Shown piece by piece: positions 31,312 to 41,335 of a stretch of DNA of 64,000 bases (position 1 is its first letter; the number at the start of each line of letters is the position of its first letter). Origin of the DNA: Yponomeuta sedellus (taxonomy: Eukaryota > Arthropoda > Insecta > Lepidoptera > Yponomeutidae). The notes under the pieces were generated by a model, which saw only the letters and a list, made by a program, of their open reading frames with translations, searched no databases and was not told the DNA's origin. The position numbers and the translations under genes were made by a program. The DNA lies in contig OW203734.1 in the NCBI GenBank assembly GCA_934045075.1, positions 11,419,516-11,483,515 of the forward strand, in the 5' to 3' direction.

Positions 31312-31492
31312 ACTGCCATTACATCACAGCCGGTGCCGACGGCTTTACGTGCCTTGCGGAGCACGGAAGCACTCGGAAAAAATGCCACTAGCGGTAGTCC
31401 CGGAATATCATCGATGCAACACCTAACCGCGCCTTCTAATCACTCGGTTCCACTAGACCACAAGTACTTCTGATCGCGAACGAAGCAATAAT
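31312..31492 (+). repeat. B repeat, distal half
   Basis: CGACTGCCATTACATCACAG, CGTGCCTTGCGGAGCACGGA, ACTAGCGGTAGTCCCGGAAT, CACTCGGTTCCACTAGACCA. The TCTTCCTGC hairpin half is absent. Confidence 0.6.
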
Positions 31493-31512
31493 TTGTTTAG
31501 CGGTCAATCAAC

Positions 31513-31674
31513 TAATTGCTTATATTATTTTTAATGCACTAACCCGTGCTAAGGACAACTTTAAAAACCTATTTCCAGATCCAGTATCCGTGGCTGGAAT
31601 GGATAGCCAGACGTCGCGGGTTCGAATCCCGGCATGGGTGGAGTTTTTAGCCTCTAAATAGGCAAATAATTGCT
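31513..31674. mobile_element. SINE S, tail and body in opposite orientation, with TSD
   Basis: An 8-bp direct repeat TAATTGCT (31513-31520 and 31667-31674) brackets a minus-strand tail (TTTTTAATGCACTAACCCGT, TTTAAAAACCTATTTCC) joined to a plus-strand tRNA 3' half (GGATAGCCAGACGTCGCGGG, TTCGAATCCCGGCATGGGTG) ending CTCTAAATAGG. The only shared sequence between the two parts is about AAATAGG, as expected for classical twin priming with microhomology at the joint. Confidence 0.75.
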
Positions 31675-32084
31675 GTCAGAATGTGTTGGTGTGAATGAGC
31701 ATTTACAAATGCTGCTGCTGTATATGACTGCCACCACCACTGCAACCGTTTTAGCTTGTGAGTTCCTTTACTAATTTACAATTTTTCTATACGTTTCGCT
31801 TGACAGAGTAAGACCCCAGTGAATGCCCTTGAGAGATGCTCTAGCAAAACCGCTGTGGCCTCCCGAAGGTCCTGAAGCTCTGCAAACTGCCGTGGCCCAG
31901 TCCGTGACTCTACCCAATTAGGCAGAGTGCTCCATTGTCGATAAGGACGCGTAGACGCAAGAAATCAAATGTGACGTCAAAATATGGATCAAAATATATA
32001 ACTTGGCATATTTTAAGTAATCACTTGCTTGTAAAGTATACAATGCAATATTTGATTCGTAGCAGAAAGGCTTTTAGAATTGCT

Positions 32085-32240
32085 TCGATATCGACCCTTG
32101 TATGTCCCCACTGCTGGGGCACGGGTCTCTTCCTGCATCGCAGGAAGGTTAGGCCATACTCCACCACGGGGGCCAAGTCCGGGTTGGCGGAGAATTGTAA
32201 GGCAGTGGCGGGCAGTGGTAAGGTAGAATTGTTTAATAGG
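32085..32240 (+). repeat. B repeat, proximal half
   Basis: GATATCGACCCTTGTATGTC, CCCACTGCTGGGGCACGGGT, hairpin CTTCCTGCATCGCAGGAAGG, CCACCACGGGGGCCAAGTCC, GGCAGTGGCGGGC. A 114-codon frame across it is incidental. Confidence 0.65.
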
Positions 32241-32597
32241 CTGGTAATTATTTATCGTGAATTTGTGGGTACCTTTTAAATGAGCAATACCTGAAACTAA
32301 GCTAATTATTAAATGTTTTTTCGTTTTCATGAACATTTTTTAATTTTTTCTAATTTGTGGTGCTGTCTGACAGCGGAATAGCGTTTAATTTTATTTTATA
32401 TTTAATGAAACTAATCAAAGTTGGATAAGATAAAAAAATATGATACGCGCTATAGTACGCTTTGCTACTTCCCTCAGAATTTCCCACAGATTAGGTAAAC
32501 TTAGTATCATAAATAGGAGACGCAATACACAATGTAATTATGGTCCAAATATATAAATATACAAACCATAAAGGAACTGTTTTAGAAAGAGAAAGAG

Positions 32598-32700
32598 TCA
32601 CCATCACGGGGGCCAAGTTCGGATTGGTAGAGGCTTGCAAAACTAGTGGCTGGTCTTATCGTGAGAAGTTTTCAAGCCGGCCTAAGGCATCTGAATTGAC
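32598..32700 (+). repeat. B repeat scrap
   Basis: CACCATCACGGGGGCCAAGT, TTCGGATTGGTAGAG, AGAAGTTTTCAAGCCGGCCT: a middle segment of B with substitutions. Confidence 0.45.
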
Positions 32701-34624
32701 TTACATTGAAAGTTGGACTAATAAACTTAGCAAAGCTACTCCAGCCAGCCTATCTCTTTCTAAAAAATTAGCACTGCTCTAACGTCATTGCAGGCTTGTC
32801 CTGTAAGGATCTCAGCTTCACAATGATGGCGATCCGTAGCGTTTCACGCTCTCACAGTTCCACACGGTCATTCAGTCTTGGTCTGGTGTTCTGTTTGCTA
32901 GATTATGCATAGTTTTGTTTCACAGTTAGGTACATTAAGTATGTAACCTCTTTTGGAGCAACTGCGATACAGGGTCTTCTAGGGCGGGGTGCAGGGCTCA
33001 CTATTATAAAAACTGTTCGTAAATTCAAGCTATTAAATAATTACTTTCTCATTTTCTTTGAGGCTTACCCATCAGAGTTGGCTTTCGGATAGCCTCGTTG
33101 TAGATTAGTCTATAGACCCCATTGCAAATTTTATAGAGGTAACCCTCTATAGCGGTATTTTTCGGAGAGCCCAGCATTAGCTGGAACACTGGTTACTTAC
33201 GTGAGTTCTAAGGCCGTTTCGACGATATTTGTTTCATCGAACAGGATTCATCTATGTCACTACTGTACGAAGTTTTATTGCACCGAAGTAACTTTACACC
33301 TGTCTAACGTTTCAAGTAATTTTGATTAATCGCATTTTGTTTGCTCTGTATGTAAAAATTCACCTAATTTTGATTAATCTAATTCTGTTTTCTCTAAGTA
33401 ATTGTACATCTGATATTAATGAAATATCTAATTTTTAAAGATTGCAAACGAAATCTATTAACAGACAAGAAAACCAAGTGATAAAACATGAGATTATTAT
33501 ATCGAGTGGAATGGGTAAAAGTGGAGCCAAGGTAGTTAATATAAAAATAAAACGGGAGAAAATTGATTTACCCAGAACGTATAATTAATAATAATATTTA
33601 TTCACACAAAACTTTCAAAAAATTAAGGAAGGTACCCCTGGAAGACAGCTAGTCCCTATGGAATTCCACGCGACCATTCTATGGCGTCGAGCAAAATTGC
33701 ATTTTTCCGAGCGTGCACTTTTACCGTGGCGCATTCTCCGCCGACAGTTTAGGAGGTTGCAAAGTATGGAGTATTATTTTGGCTTCAGATGTTTAAACCT
33801 CATGAAGTACGGTGTTGGTAATTTTTTTCTTCGTTGATATCACCTAATAAAATATTGATTTTATGTGAACCTAGCCTCAAACAATAATCCCCAATAATAG
33901 ACGTGACAATATTAATGACACCACAATTTGATACACACATTGTGGGGTAGACGAGAAGAAAATCATGCTAGACGAGGTACCTACATATCTTAAAAAATGT
34001 TTTTTAAGACATCTTATGGTTGGGTGCCATGTTTATAATTGACATTTGCGTGAAAAGCTAACCGTTTATCAGCTAAACGGTGGAGAGACAGACAGACAGA
34101 CATGACAAAACTATAAAGGTTCCTTCTTGACTACGAAACGTTTTAAAGTGTTATTAATTAAATTTACAGTCGCAGTCTTGATTGACTCTTAATCAACAAA
34201 AAGCATTTTTCTCTCCTTAATCTCTCGATGTTACTTTTTTAAGTAACTATTTGTGTACCACGAGTTTACTTAATTGTTAGAGAATAACACGAACTTGCGG
34301 TGATATAGCGCTCCTGTATTACTTCTGCACGTTCAATCAGAATAATTTTCTTTCAGTATCGGTTATCGTGATCATATTCTTCAGATTACCTTTGGACAGG
34401 ATATGCATGCTGTGCATTGATTCTCGCTTCCACGCTCTATGTATTTTGCTAATCGTAGCAAAGGCTAAATCTATGGACGCCAAGCCTTGTGAATTTGGGA
34501 GAGTATTGTCTCTTGACGGTGCTAGCGGAGCGTCAGAAAGTCGGCCTCACATGCAGGAGATAGTGATGAACCCTGGCACATGTACCAACAACTTTGTTTT
34601 TTAAGTTACATACGATTGAGAATT
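32701..34624. other. anonymous interval
   Basis: No gene or element recognised in 1.9 kb. A small hairpin TATAGAGG/CCTCTATA lies near 33131-33152, and a GACA tetranucleotide run (about 34087-34104) before ATGACAAAACTATAAAGGTT is of the sort often seen near lepidopteran repeat ends. Confidence 0.4.
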
Positions 34625-34805
34625 TCTACCAGCAATACCACTCGCTGAGAAAAATACCGCGAGGAATCCAGTACCTGAGGTGTTTACTTACTACGGCACT
34701 TAAAATTGCTAATCCGGGGTGGGCACGCTTTTTAATTAAGCCCGTACTCTCTCTCTGACAGAAGGCCTATGCTCTGCGGTGGGACGTTTGTAGGCTACGT
34801 ATAAT
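34625..34805 (+). mobile_element. SINE C body and tail
   Basis: AGCAATACCACTCGCTGAGA, ACCGCGAGGAATCCAGTACC, TGAGGTGTTTACTTACTACG, AATTGCTAATCCGGGGTGGG, then GCTCTGCGGTGGGACGTTTG. Head missing. Confidence 0.6.
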
Positions 34806-35034
34806 ATTGTCTCTTTGTCTCAATTTTCTTTGTGATTATTCCCATTTCTTTTTATTGCCGGGTTAAGCTTACATGCTTGGATTACAAAAGCCATAGTTTA
34901 TTATTGCTATGGCTGGGTAGGATACTCCCAGTGTCTGCCATAACTGCGTACCTACTTTCCTTAGCATTTAGGGTTATAAGATTGCATCTTTAGTATACGT
35001 ATTTTGTACATACGTTTTCTGAGATAGTACAGAG
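34806..35034. other. unassigned interval
   Basis: Small hairpin AGCCATAG/CTATGGCT at about 34890-34916; nothing else recognised. Confidence 0.35.
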
Positions 35035-35180
35035 AATAGTGTAAAGAGGTTCGAAATTTCACTGATGCCGGTGAGTCGCCCATTAGCTCAGTTGGATAGA
35101 GCGCTGGCACGGAAAGCCAGAGTTCGCGGGTTCGAATCCCGGCATGGGTAGAATTTTTAGCCTCTAAATAGGTTTTTAAA
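35035..35180 (+). mobile_element. SINE S monomer without tail
   Basis: ACAGAGAATAGTGTAAAGAG, GTTCGAAATTTCACTGATGC, core GCCCATTAGCTCAGTTGGAT, AGAGCGCTGGCACGG, GGTTCGAATCCCGGCATGGG, body TTTTTAGCCTCTAAATAGGT. Tail with GCACGGGTTAGTGC absent. Subfamily 2 diagnostic bases (AGCTCAGT, GGCAC). Confidence 0.75.
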
Positions 35181-35261
35181 AGAAGTATTTTGGTTTTTAT
35201 AATACTTTGTAACATTATTTGTTACACAACAAAGGTTTGTACAAGGGCGAGCTTAATCATC

Positions 35262-35370
35262 ATCAACCCATTACGTCCCCACCAGGGTCACGGGTCTCTT
35301 CCCTGAGGAAGGTATAGGCCATACTTCACCACGGGGGCCGAGTCCGGATTGGTGGAGGGAGCTTAATACT
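35262..35370 (+). repeat. B repeat, proximal part with shortened hairpin
   Basis: CCCATTACGTCCCCACCAGG, GTCACGGGTCTCTTCCCTGA, GGAAGGTATAGGCCATACTT, CACCACGGGGGCCGAGTCCG. The hairpin loop region is deleted but the stem ends still pair (CTTCC/GGAAG). A diverged TTTCTTCCAGC 3'-UTR scrap follows at 35378. Confidence 0.5.
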
Positions 35371-35481
35371 AATAAGTAATTTCTTCCAGCTAACATTGGG
35401 TTATGTGGTACGGGAAGTGACAAGAAAGTTTTATTTCAAAATTGACATAATCATAATTTTTGTCTTTTTTTAATATTATAA

Positions 35482-35565
35482 TAAGTTGACAGGTAATATT
35501 GTAATATATACAATATTACCTAAATAGGTAATATTGTAATACATACAATATTACCTGTCAACTTA
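35482..35565. repeat. 84-bp palindrome of nested hairpins
   Basis: Outer arms TAAGTTGACAGGTAATATTG TA and their inverse; each half itself folds as GGTAATATTGTA/TACAATATTACC. Tightly palindromic with a TAAATA centre. Non-coding. Confidence 0.75.
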
Positions 35566-36211
35566 CTCAAACACGTCGAGATACTAACGTGTCAGTCCGC
35601 GCATTTGACTAAACCATACCTAACTACGTTTGAATGAAACATTTGTCATTCAGAGCCGCGAAATTATCCAATAAGACGGAATACTCGAATATTACCACAT
35701 AAAATACGAAAACGGAACTGGTCAAAGTTTTTCAATAAATGTCCGAAGGCGTCCGGAATATTTCGTAAAACGTGACCGCGAGAATACGGATTCTGTTATA
35801 ATAAATTCGAGGATTGTGACAAGATTGCTTGTCTTTATGATCCGGTTGGGACTTAATTTAGAGATTTATTAACATTATCCGGAGCCCGAGTCAGTTTTCA
35901 ACTTCATCTATTCCGATGGTTTGCTTTGGGTGTTTGCGTTCGGGAAAGACAATATCTTTGTTGCGAACTTTATTCGAAGTATTTCAAGGAATATTGGCCG
36001 AGGGAGTGTTGACCTGCCTGGGGATGCTTGTAGGAAATATTTACTTGAAGTTCGAAATTCAATTCGATTAACAGTCGACTTGATTCTCGCGTATACTCTT
36101 GCGCATTTTTTTTTCATCCTACCCTCCGTTCCATTGTACGTTCGAAACAATGATATTATTATGTTACGACTTTTTACCTATTACTTACATGGCGTAGTTG
36201 AATAAAAACTT
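35566..36211. other. unassigned interval
   Basis: Overlapping frames of 80 and 94 codons on opposite strands lack recognisable motifs. No repeat match. Confidence 0.35.
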
Positions 36212-36445
36212 GTTTCTTTCGGGCCTTACTGTCAGAAGTTATTAAGCCGCTCATAAAGCCACTGACGTGGCTTATCGACTGTATTTGACATGACAGTCTG
36301 ATAACATGACAGCCGGCACCAATGGCTTAACGTGCCTTGCGAAGCACGGAAGCGCTCGAAAAATTGCCACTAGCGTGAGCGGTAGACGGTCACCCATCAA
36401 TGCACTGAACTCAGCCGTTGTTACGTGAGAAAAGTTCGTGAGAAA
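36212..36445 (+). repeat. B repeat, distal half
   Basis: GGCCTTACTGTCAGAAGTTA, AAGCCACTGACGTGGCTTAT, CGTGCCTTGCGAAGCACGGA, AGCGCTCGAAAAATTGCCAC, then AGCGGTAGACGGTCAC. AGAAAACCTGAGTATC right after it is a SINE C word. Confidence 0.6.
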
Positions 36446-37873
36446 ACCTGAGTATCCACACAAGTCGTAGTGGCATCTTGGTTAGCTAGATTAATGTCTG
36501 AGGGCATAGCTAAATTAAACTCTGTTTAAAATCTAACATAAAAGCTGAACAGCTGAAGTTGAATAATGTTTCGGAGATCACAAAAAAATCTCAGTGTATA
36601 AAGTTCAAACGACATTGTCCACTTTGTTTGGGCGATTTGGCCAAACGTGAACAGTCAATTGAATTAAAACTAAGTAGTAGGTTTTATAGTATGAGTTAGT
36701 AAGAACCCTATTACAATGATTAATTTGCATCAATATACCTGCATTGTGAGTTTTTTGCTGCAAGGTGTCCTATGATTTGCTTGCTTTATTTGCCTACCAC
36801 AAAGTAAGTCCGGTACAAAATCCGTAGTTGAGCCGGGGTCATCAATAAACAATCAGGATCCATTTTTAACAAGCCAAAGTAGTAATAAAACAATATTCAC
36901 GAGAGGCAAAGAAACAGCAAAAACATTGAATCAATGAAGCGTTTTGTTTTTTGAGTCGGTGACAATGACAATTCAAACAACTTTTTTTTTGTCTAGTGTT
37001 GCCATAAATAAATAGTTTACCCTCAAATCGAGATTATTTCTTTTAATCATTTTATCACACCAATAATTGAATACGACATATCTAGCAAGTATTCTAATGC
37101 CGTTGCATTAGTGTGCATTATTTTTTACCCAAATAATACTAAAACGCGATGCATTAGAAACTCCAAATTGTTTTCTGTGCAATTTGTATTCCTCAAATTG
37201 CAACACTGAAATAAAAATCAAGGCTGGTTGACAAAATAAAGACTGGATTTGAGATAAAATTCTTATTAGTTTGTAACTGTTTAAAATGTCGATTGATACA
37301 ACGAGATAAGCAATAATATTCGTTTTGAAATTAATTATAATCAGTGGGGGTTATTTTCATTTTTCTCTTACATTCTGTCCACGTTTGGCCCAAAATGGAC
37401 AATGTCCAAATTCATAGTCTGTGTAAAACACCAACTCTGAAACTAATTTCAACTTTTCTTCTTTTGCAGGTAATTCACTCTTGGGGGCGAATATTGCAGA
37501 CATCCCGAGAAAACTACCAAAATACAGAGTAAAAGAGTCATAAAAGGGTAAATTTGGAAAAGAAGATTTGCAGAAATGTTAGGATGATAATATTTATTAG
37601 CTTCATTTACATGTAACTGGCAAAATGCTTAAGCAAACCAAGAAATTCAGTTTAAGCAACTTTTAACTGTCGCATCAATTTGAAACTTTGCACGTCATCA
37701 CAGAATGTTAGGCAAACTTGAGCAGCAGACTGCACCTAGTTCAGTTTTGAGTTTTTTACTATAATTTTAAATATTTAGTAAGTGTAATTTTTATTTCATA
37801 TTAGTAGTAATTTTAAGTAAATTTCGCATTTGATGGTAAATTGACGCGACGTCACGACGCGTGACACACTGAC
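36446..37873. other. anonymous interval
   Basis: No gene or repeat recognised in 1.4 kb. Strongly AT-rich. Open frames below 65 codons. Confidence 0.45.
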
Positions 37874-38073
37874 AAGAATTTAAAAACCTATTTAGAGGCT
37901 AAAAATTCCACCCATGCCGGGATTCGAACCCGCGACCTCTGGCTATCCGTGCCAGCGCTCTTTCCAACTGAGCTAATGGGCGACTTACCGGCATCAGTGA
38001 AATTTCGAACCTCTTTCTCGAACCTCGTCCTTAGCACGGGTTAGTGCATTAAAAGAAAAATAATATAAGAATT
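37874..38073. mobile_element. SINE S, inverted body with plus tail and TSD
   Basis: AAGAATT at 37874-37880 and 38067-38073 brackets a minus-strand body, tRNA core and head (CCTATTTAGAGGCTAAAAAT, GGGATTCGAACCCGCGACCT, GAGCTAATGGGCGACTTACC, GCATCAGTGAAATTTCGAAC) joined to a plus-strand tail (GTCCTTAGCACGGGTTAGTG, CATTAAAAG). Body and tail are opposed, the signature of 5' inversion during insertion. Confidence 0.75.
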
Positions 38074-38570
38074 CAAAACTCAAAATATGGGCTAAATCGC
38101 TTTCGATTTACATTACAAAATTGGGGTCAAAATTGCAAATTAAGTTTTTTCTTAAGTGATCTCTACAGATAATGAGCTTGGAACTCCGTTCAGTGTTTAA
38201 CTCTGATGTGATATGTTATGGCGAAAAAGAACATTTATAAATAATATAATTGTGAAATATTCCTAGTGACTTCTTTTTTTCAATGTGTAAGATCATAACT
38301 AGGTCAGTAACGGCAGCCATACATCGTCTCAGTCTGAGTGGATTGAGTAACGCCATCTTTGGCCACCGGCCAAAGTAAGACTATGTAAGTACAGTAAACG
38401 ACACCGAGCCTACCCCTTTTTGTTCGAAACTTTATCGTATGCCATGAGCGATAAGTGCTACATGACACGGATTGTTTGGACTGTTCAAAAGTTATGACAA
38501 TGATATAGGTGGTTTGTCCCCGCTATATGAGAGATACCATTTGCACTGCACTAACACTACGGTCCAGTTT
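38074..38570. other. unassigned interval
   Basis: No feature recognised. Confidence 0.35.
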
Positions 38571-38677
38571 CTGAATTGAGAATCTCGCTAAGTTAATACT
38601 TAACTGTGCGGCTGTCCCTTCGAATTTCTCAGCAAAGAGCGTGACAGAACGTGAAATGCTCAATTCAGAAACTGCCC
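38571..38677. mobile_element. M-family MITE, short uninterrupted copy
   Basis: GGTCCAGTTTCTGAATTGAG at the left and CTCAATTCAGAAACTGCCC at the right form the TIRs. The interior has TACTTAACTGTGCGGCTGTC and AGCAAAGAGCGTGACAGAAC. About 107 bp, shorter than the consensus at one side. Confidence 0.75.
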
Positions 38678-38858
38678 ATGAGTCAATATTCCAACGGCTT
38701 TACAGCGATATGATTGTTACGATACTGGTTCTGTAATCACCATCCATTTGACATCTGTACAGATATATATCTACATACGTGAACTCTGTGTTGCGTTTAA
38801 AAGTTCCTCAGATCGTGAATCCTGTTTGTTATGAACTTTTTTCCACTGAAATAAAGAA

Positions 38859-39073
38859 AGAGATATATTTTTTTAATGCACTAACCCGTGCTAATTACAA
38901 TTTAAAAACCTATTTAGAGGCTAAAAATTCCACCCATGCCGGGATTCAAACCCGCGACCTCTGGCTATCCGTGCCAGATACATTTGATGGCACGGATAGC
39001 CAGAGGTCGTGGGTTCGAATCCCAGCATGGGTGGAGTTTTTAGCCTCTAAATTGGTTTTTAGATAGAGATATA
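38859..39073. mobile_element. SINE S foldback dimer with TSD
   Basis: TSD AGAGATATA (38859-38867 and 39065-39073). The left arm is a minus-strand tail and tRNA core (TTTTTTAATGCACTAACCCG, GATTCAAACCCGCGACCTCT, GGCTATCCGTGCCA), the loop is about GATACATTTGAT, and the right arm is the plus-strand core and body (TGGCACGGATAGCCAGAGGT, GGTTCGAATCCCAGC, TTTTAGCCTCTAAATTGG) without tail. Arms of about 80 bp pair almost fully. Confidence 0.85.
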
Positions 39074-39770
39074 ATTAACTAAAGAGATATTTGCATGGTT
39101 ACTATACTTGCGGTAGCTGAATTACACTTTACGTCTGTTTTTGTCACCAATGTCAGGGAAATCAACAGTAATAAACGAGATATTAAGGTTCAAAGTAACA
39201 CATTTTTACAAAAATGCATCTGGATGATTCCAATATTTGTGCCCAAGAATCTTATAGAAATTTTGAAACTCCTATTACAGAAAAAATCAAATTTGAACGT
39301 TCACTTTCGCTGCGTAACATAAAAACGCTGAAAATTTCAAGTCTACTCTATGATGTTACTCTGTGATGTTTTGGTGCCAGTAAGTATTTAAAAACCCTGT
39401 ATATTTCTTTTGTCACGTGTCTGCCGACTGTAGAGCTGGCAACATTTGGGCAAACTTTACGCGACGTTAATTTCCACCGCTTTACTTGTCAAAAAGTTTC
39501 GCAATTGTGCCAGCTAACGTCGGTGCCTTGCGTTTAGGTCCGCTATTTTGTTACTTTGTTGCCAAAATCGTCTCTTTCTGAGCTGTTAATTCAGCCAGGG
39601 GAATAAACTGGGCAAATTAACGCCCCAAACGGGTTGACACTAAATAAACGCTTAAAAACATAACTAACTTTATCGTGTTATTAAATTAACGCAAACTGTT
39701 TCTTCATTATCAATAGTCAAATTACTACAAACTATTGCACTGCAAGATTAAAAAAATCCAATTGACCATA
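39074..39770. other. unassigned interval
   Basis: A 75-codon frame at 39095 shows no motif. Nothing else recognised. Confidence 0.35.
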
Positions 39771-40088
39771 AAGGACCATAATAAAGTCTATTTGTACGAA
39801 AATAATTTTATGAAAAATTACTTATATATTTGTACGAAAATGACTTTATTATGGTCCTAAAAAATATTTTTTTAACGAAAGTAATAAATTATTGTACGTA
39901 ATACAGAGAATATTGTAAAGAGGTTCGAAATTTCACTGATGCCGTGAGTCGCCCATTGGCTCAATTGGTAGAGCGCTGGTACGGATAGCCAGAGGTTGCG
40001 GGTTCGAATCCCGGCATGGGTGAAATTTTTAGCCTCTAAATAGGTTTTTAAAATTATTTTCGTACAAATAGACTTTATTATAGTCCTT
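39771..40088. mobile_element. TIR element with nested SINE S
   Basis: Outer inverted repeats of 39 bp: AAGGACCATAATAAAGTCTA onward at the left, its inverse ending TATTATAGTCCTT at 40088, one mismatch. A third, partial copy of the same arm lies inside at 39830-39857. The right half is occupied by a plus-strand SINE S (next entry), so the SINE entered the MITE. Confidence 0.75.
39898..40049 (+). mobile_element. SINE S subfamily 1 monomer
   Basis: ACAGAGAATATTGTAAAGAG, CACTGATGCCGTGAGTCGCC, CATTGGCTCAATTGGTAGAG, CGCTGGTACGGATAGCCAGA, GGGTTCGAATCCCGGCATGG and TTTAGCCTCTAAATAGG. Identical to 22305-22440 and, but for about one base, to 55441-55590, implying recent spread. Head is 5' truncated and the A-rich tail is absent. 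Confidence 0.8.
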
Positions 40089-41261
40089 ATCTGTACAAAT
40101 AAAAATAATAGGAATATTAAACTTTTTAAGTGGTTTGATTATCGATGATTTAACAATGGTAGTCTGTCTTCGTTCATTTATTAACACTAACTGTGCTATG
40201 CACTTGGCGATTCATCGGCAGATTCAGAACGGGCAGTTCGTTGCTCTATCAAAGAATGTAAAATAAGTCTAAGTACATCGGTACACACTCCAAGTAGATT
40301 TGTATGTGTCTACACATTCAATAAGTTACAATATCGGCTAAACGTAAAGCCCTGGAAAATGCAATTCCACTTGTGTGGACATTAGCGAAAATATGAATTT
40401 CTTAATTCGTCCGTATATTTTTTGAAAGGGATAAATACTCGAGACTTAGCTGAAACGATCAAACGAAACATTGTGCCAGTTAACGTCGCCCTGGCATCTC
40501 CTGAATTAATCTTGACGAGTCTTAAAATTCTGCGAGGCTCAGATAAACTGACGAACCTACAATAGGCCTGATGAGTTATTGCACATTTAGCTCTTTACTT
40601 TGGAAACTTTTTAATTGAAAAAAAAAAAACGGGACAATACGAGCCGCACCTGCGTGCGTACCGAGGGTTCCGTACCAAAATAAATGTAATGTTAAAAACG
40701 TTATTAAAAATGTGTTTTCTTTCATTAACTTTGGGACCCCTAGCTCGCTCTACTCATTCATTTTATTACAGTTTTGTTAAATTTGGAGACATCATTATAA
40801 TCATACCAACTTTAACGAGTTTGTGTGTTTGCAATACCGTTTTTTACGATAAGTTTGAAATTACATCCCCTCAATTCATGTACAGGGATTCCCTTAATTT
40901 TTTTATTTAATAAGTTGTTGATGATCAATTCACCGTCATGACGCATACTCTGTGAAAAATACAACTTACTACCTATTAAGGATCACGATATGAAGATAAC
41001 GGTCAGACAAACAGACGGACAGACGTTGTAGGCATAGTGCCCCGTTTCCCCGGCATTCTGCGGGTATGGAGCCTTAAAAAAATTGCCAGAATCAAGTCAC
41101 TAAACTGCACGGCACTGAATTCCGGAAGTTTTTGAACAAAAATAGATATTTTAAAGGGGTCACATAATTTCCATGGGGTCACAAGGGGTTAGATTCACAT
41201 AATTTCCATATTGTAGAAAAAAAAGAAGTAAAAAGAATGTAATAAAATTAATTAAATTTTA
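40089..41261. other. mostly unassigned; GGTTCCGTAC-type repeat words
   Basis: 40640-40685 (CGAGCCGCACCTGCGTGCGT, ACCGAGGGTTCCGTACC) and 40975-41075 (ACAAACAGACGGACAGACG, ATTCTGCGGGTATGGAGCC) are words typical of a lepidopteran repeat; a 73-codon frame between them is AT-rich and not gene-like. Confidence 0.4.
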
Positions 41262-41335
41262 CAAAAAGTTACATCAAACCATTTGCGACTAATTCTTCTT
41301 GCTGTGCAATAAAGTTTTCTCTATCTACTTATATC
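41262..41335 (+). repeat. non-LTR 3' end
   Basis: CATTTGCGACTAATTC, TTGCTGTGCAATAAAGTTTT, CTCTATCTAC: matches the end at 21744-21806. No body. Confidence 0.4.

Noticed and set aside
31935..32279. 114-codon plus-strand frame
   Set aside because: Its second half is a B repeat; no family resemblance.
35080..35155. Functional tRNA gene
   Set aside because: Multiple near-copies with SINE flanks, imperfect acceptor, and no U33.
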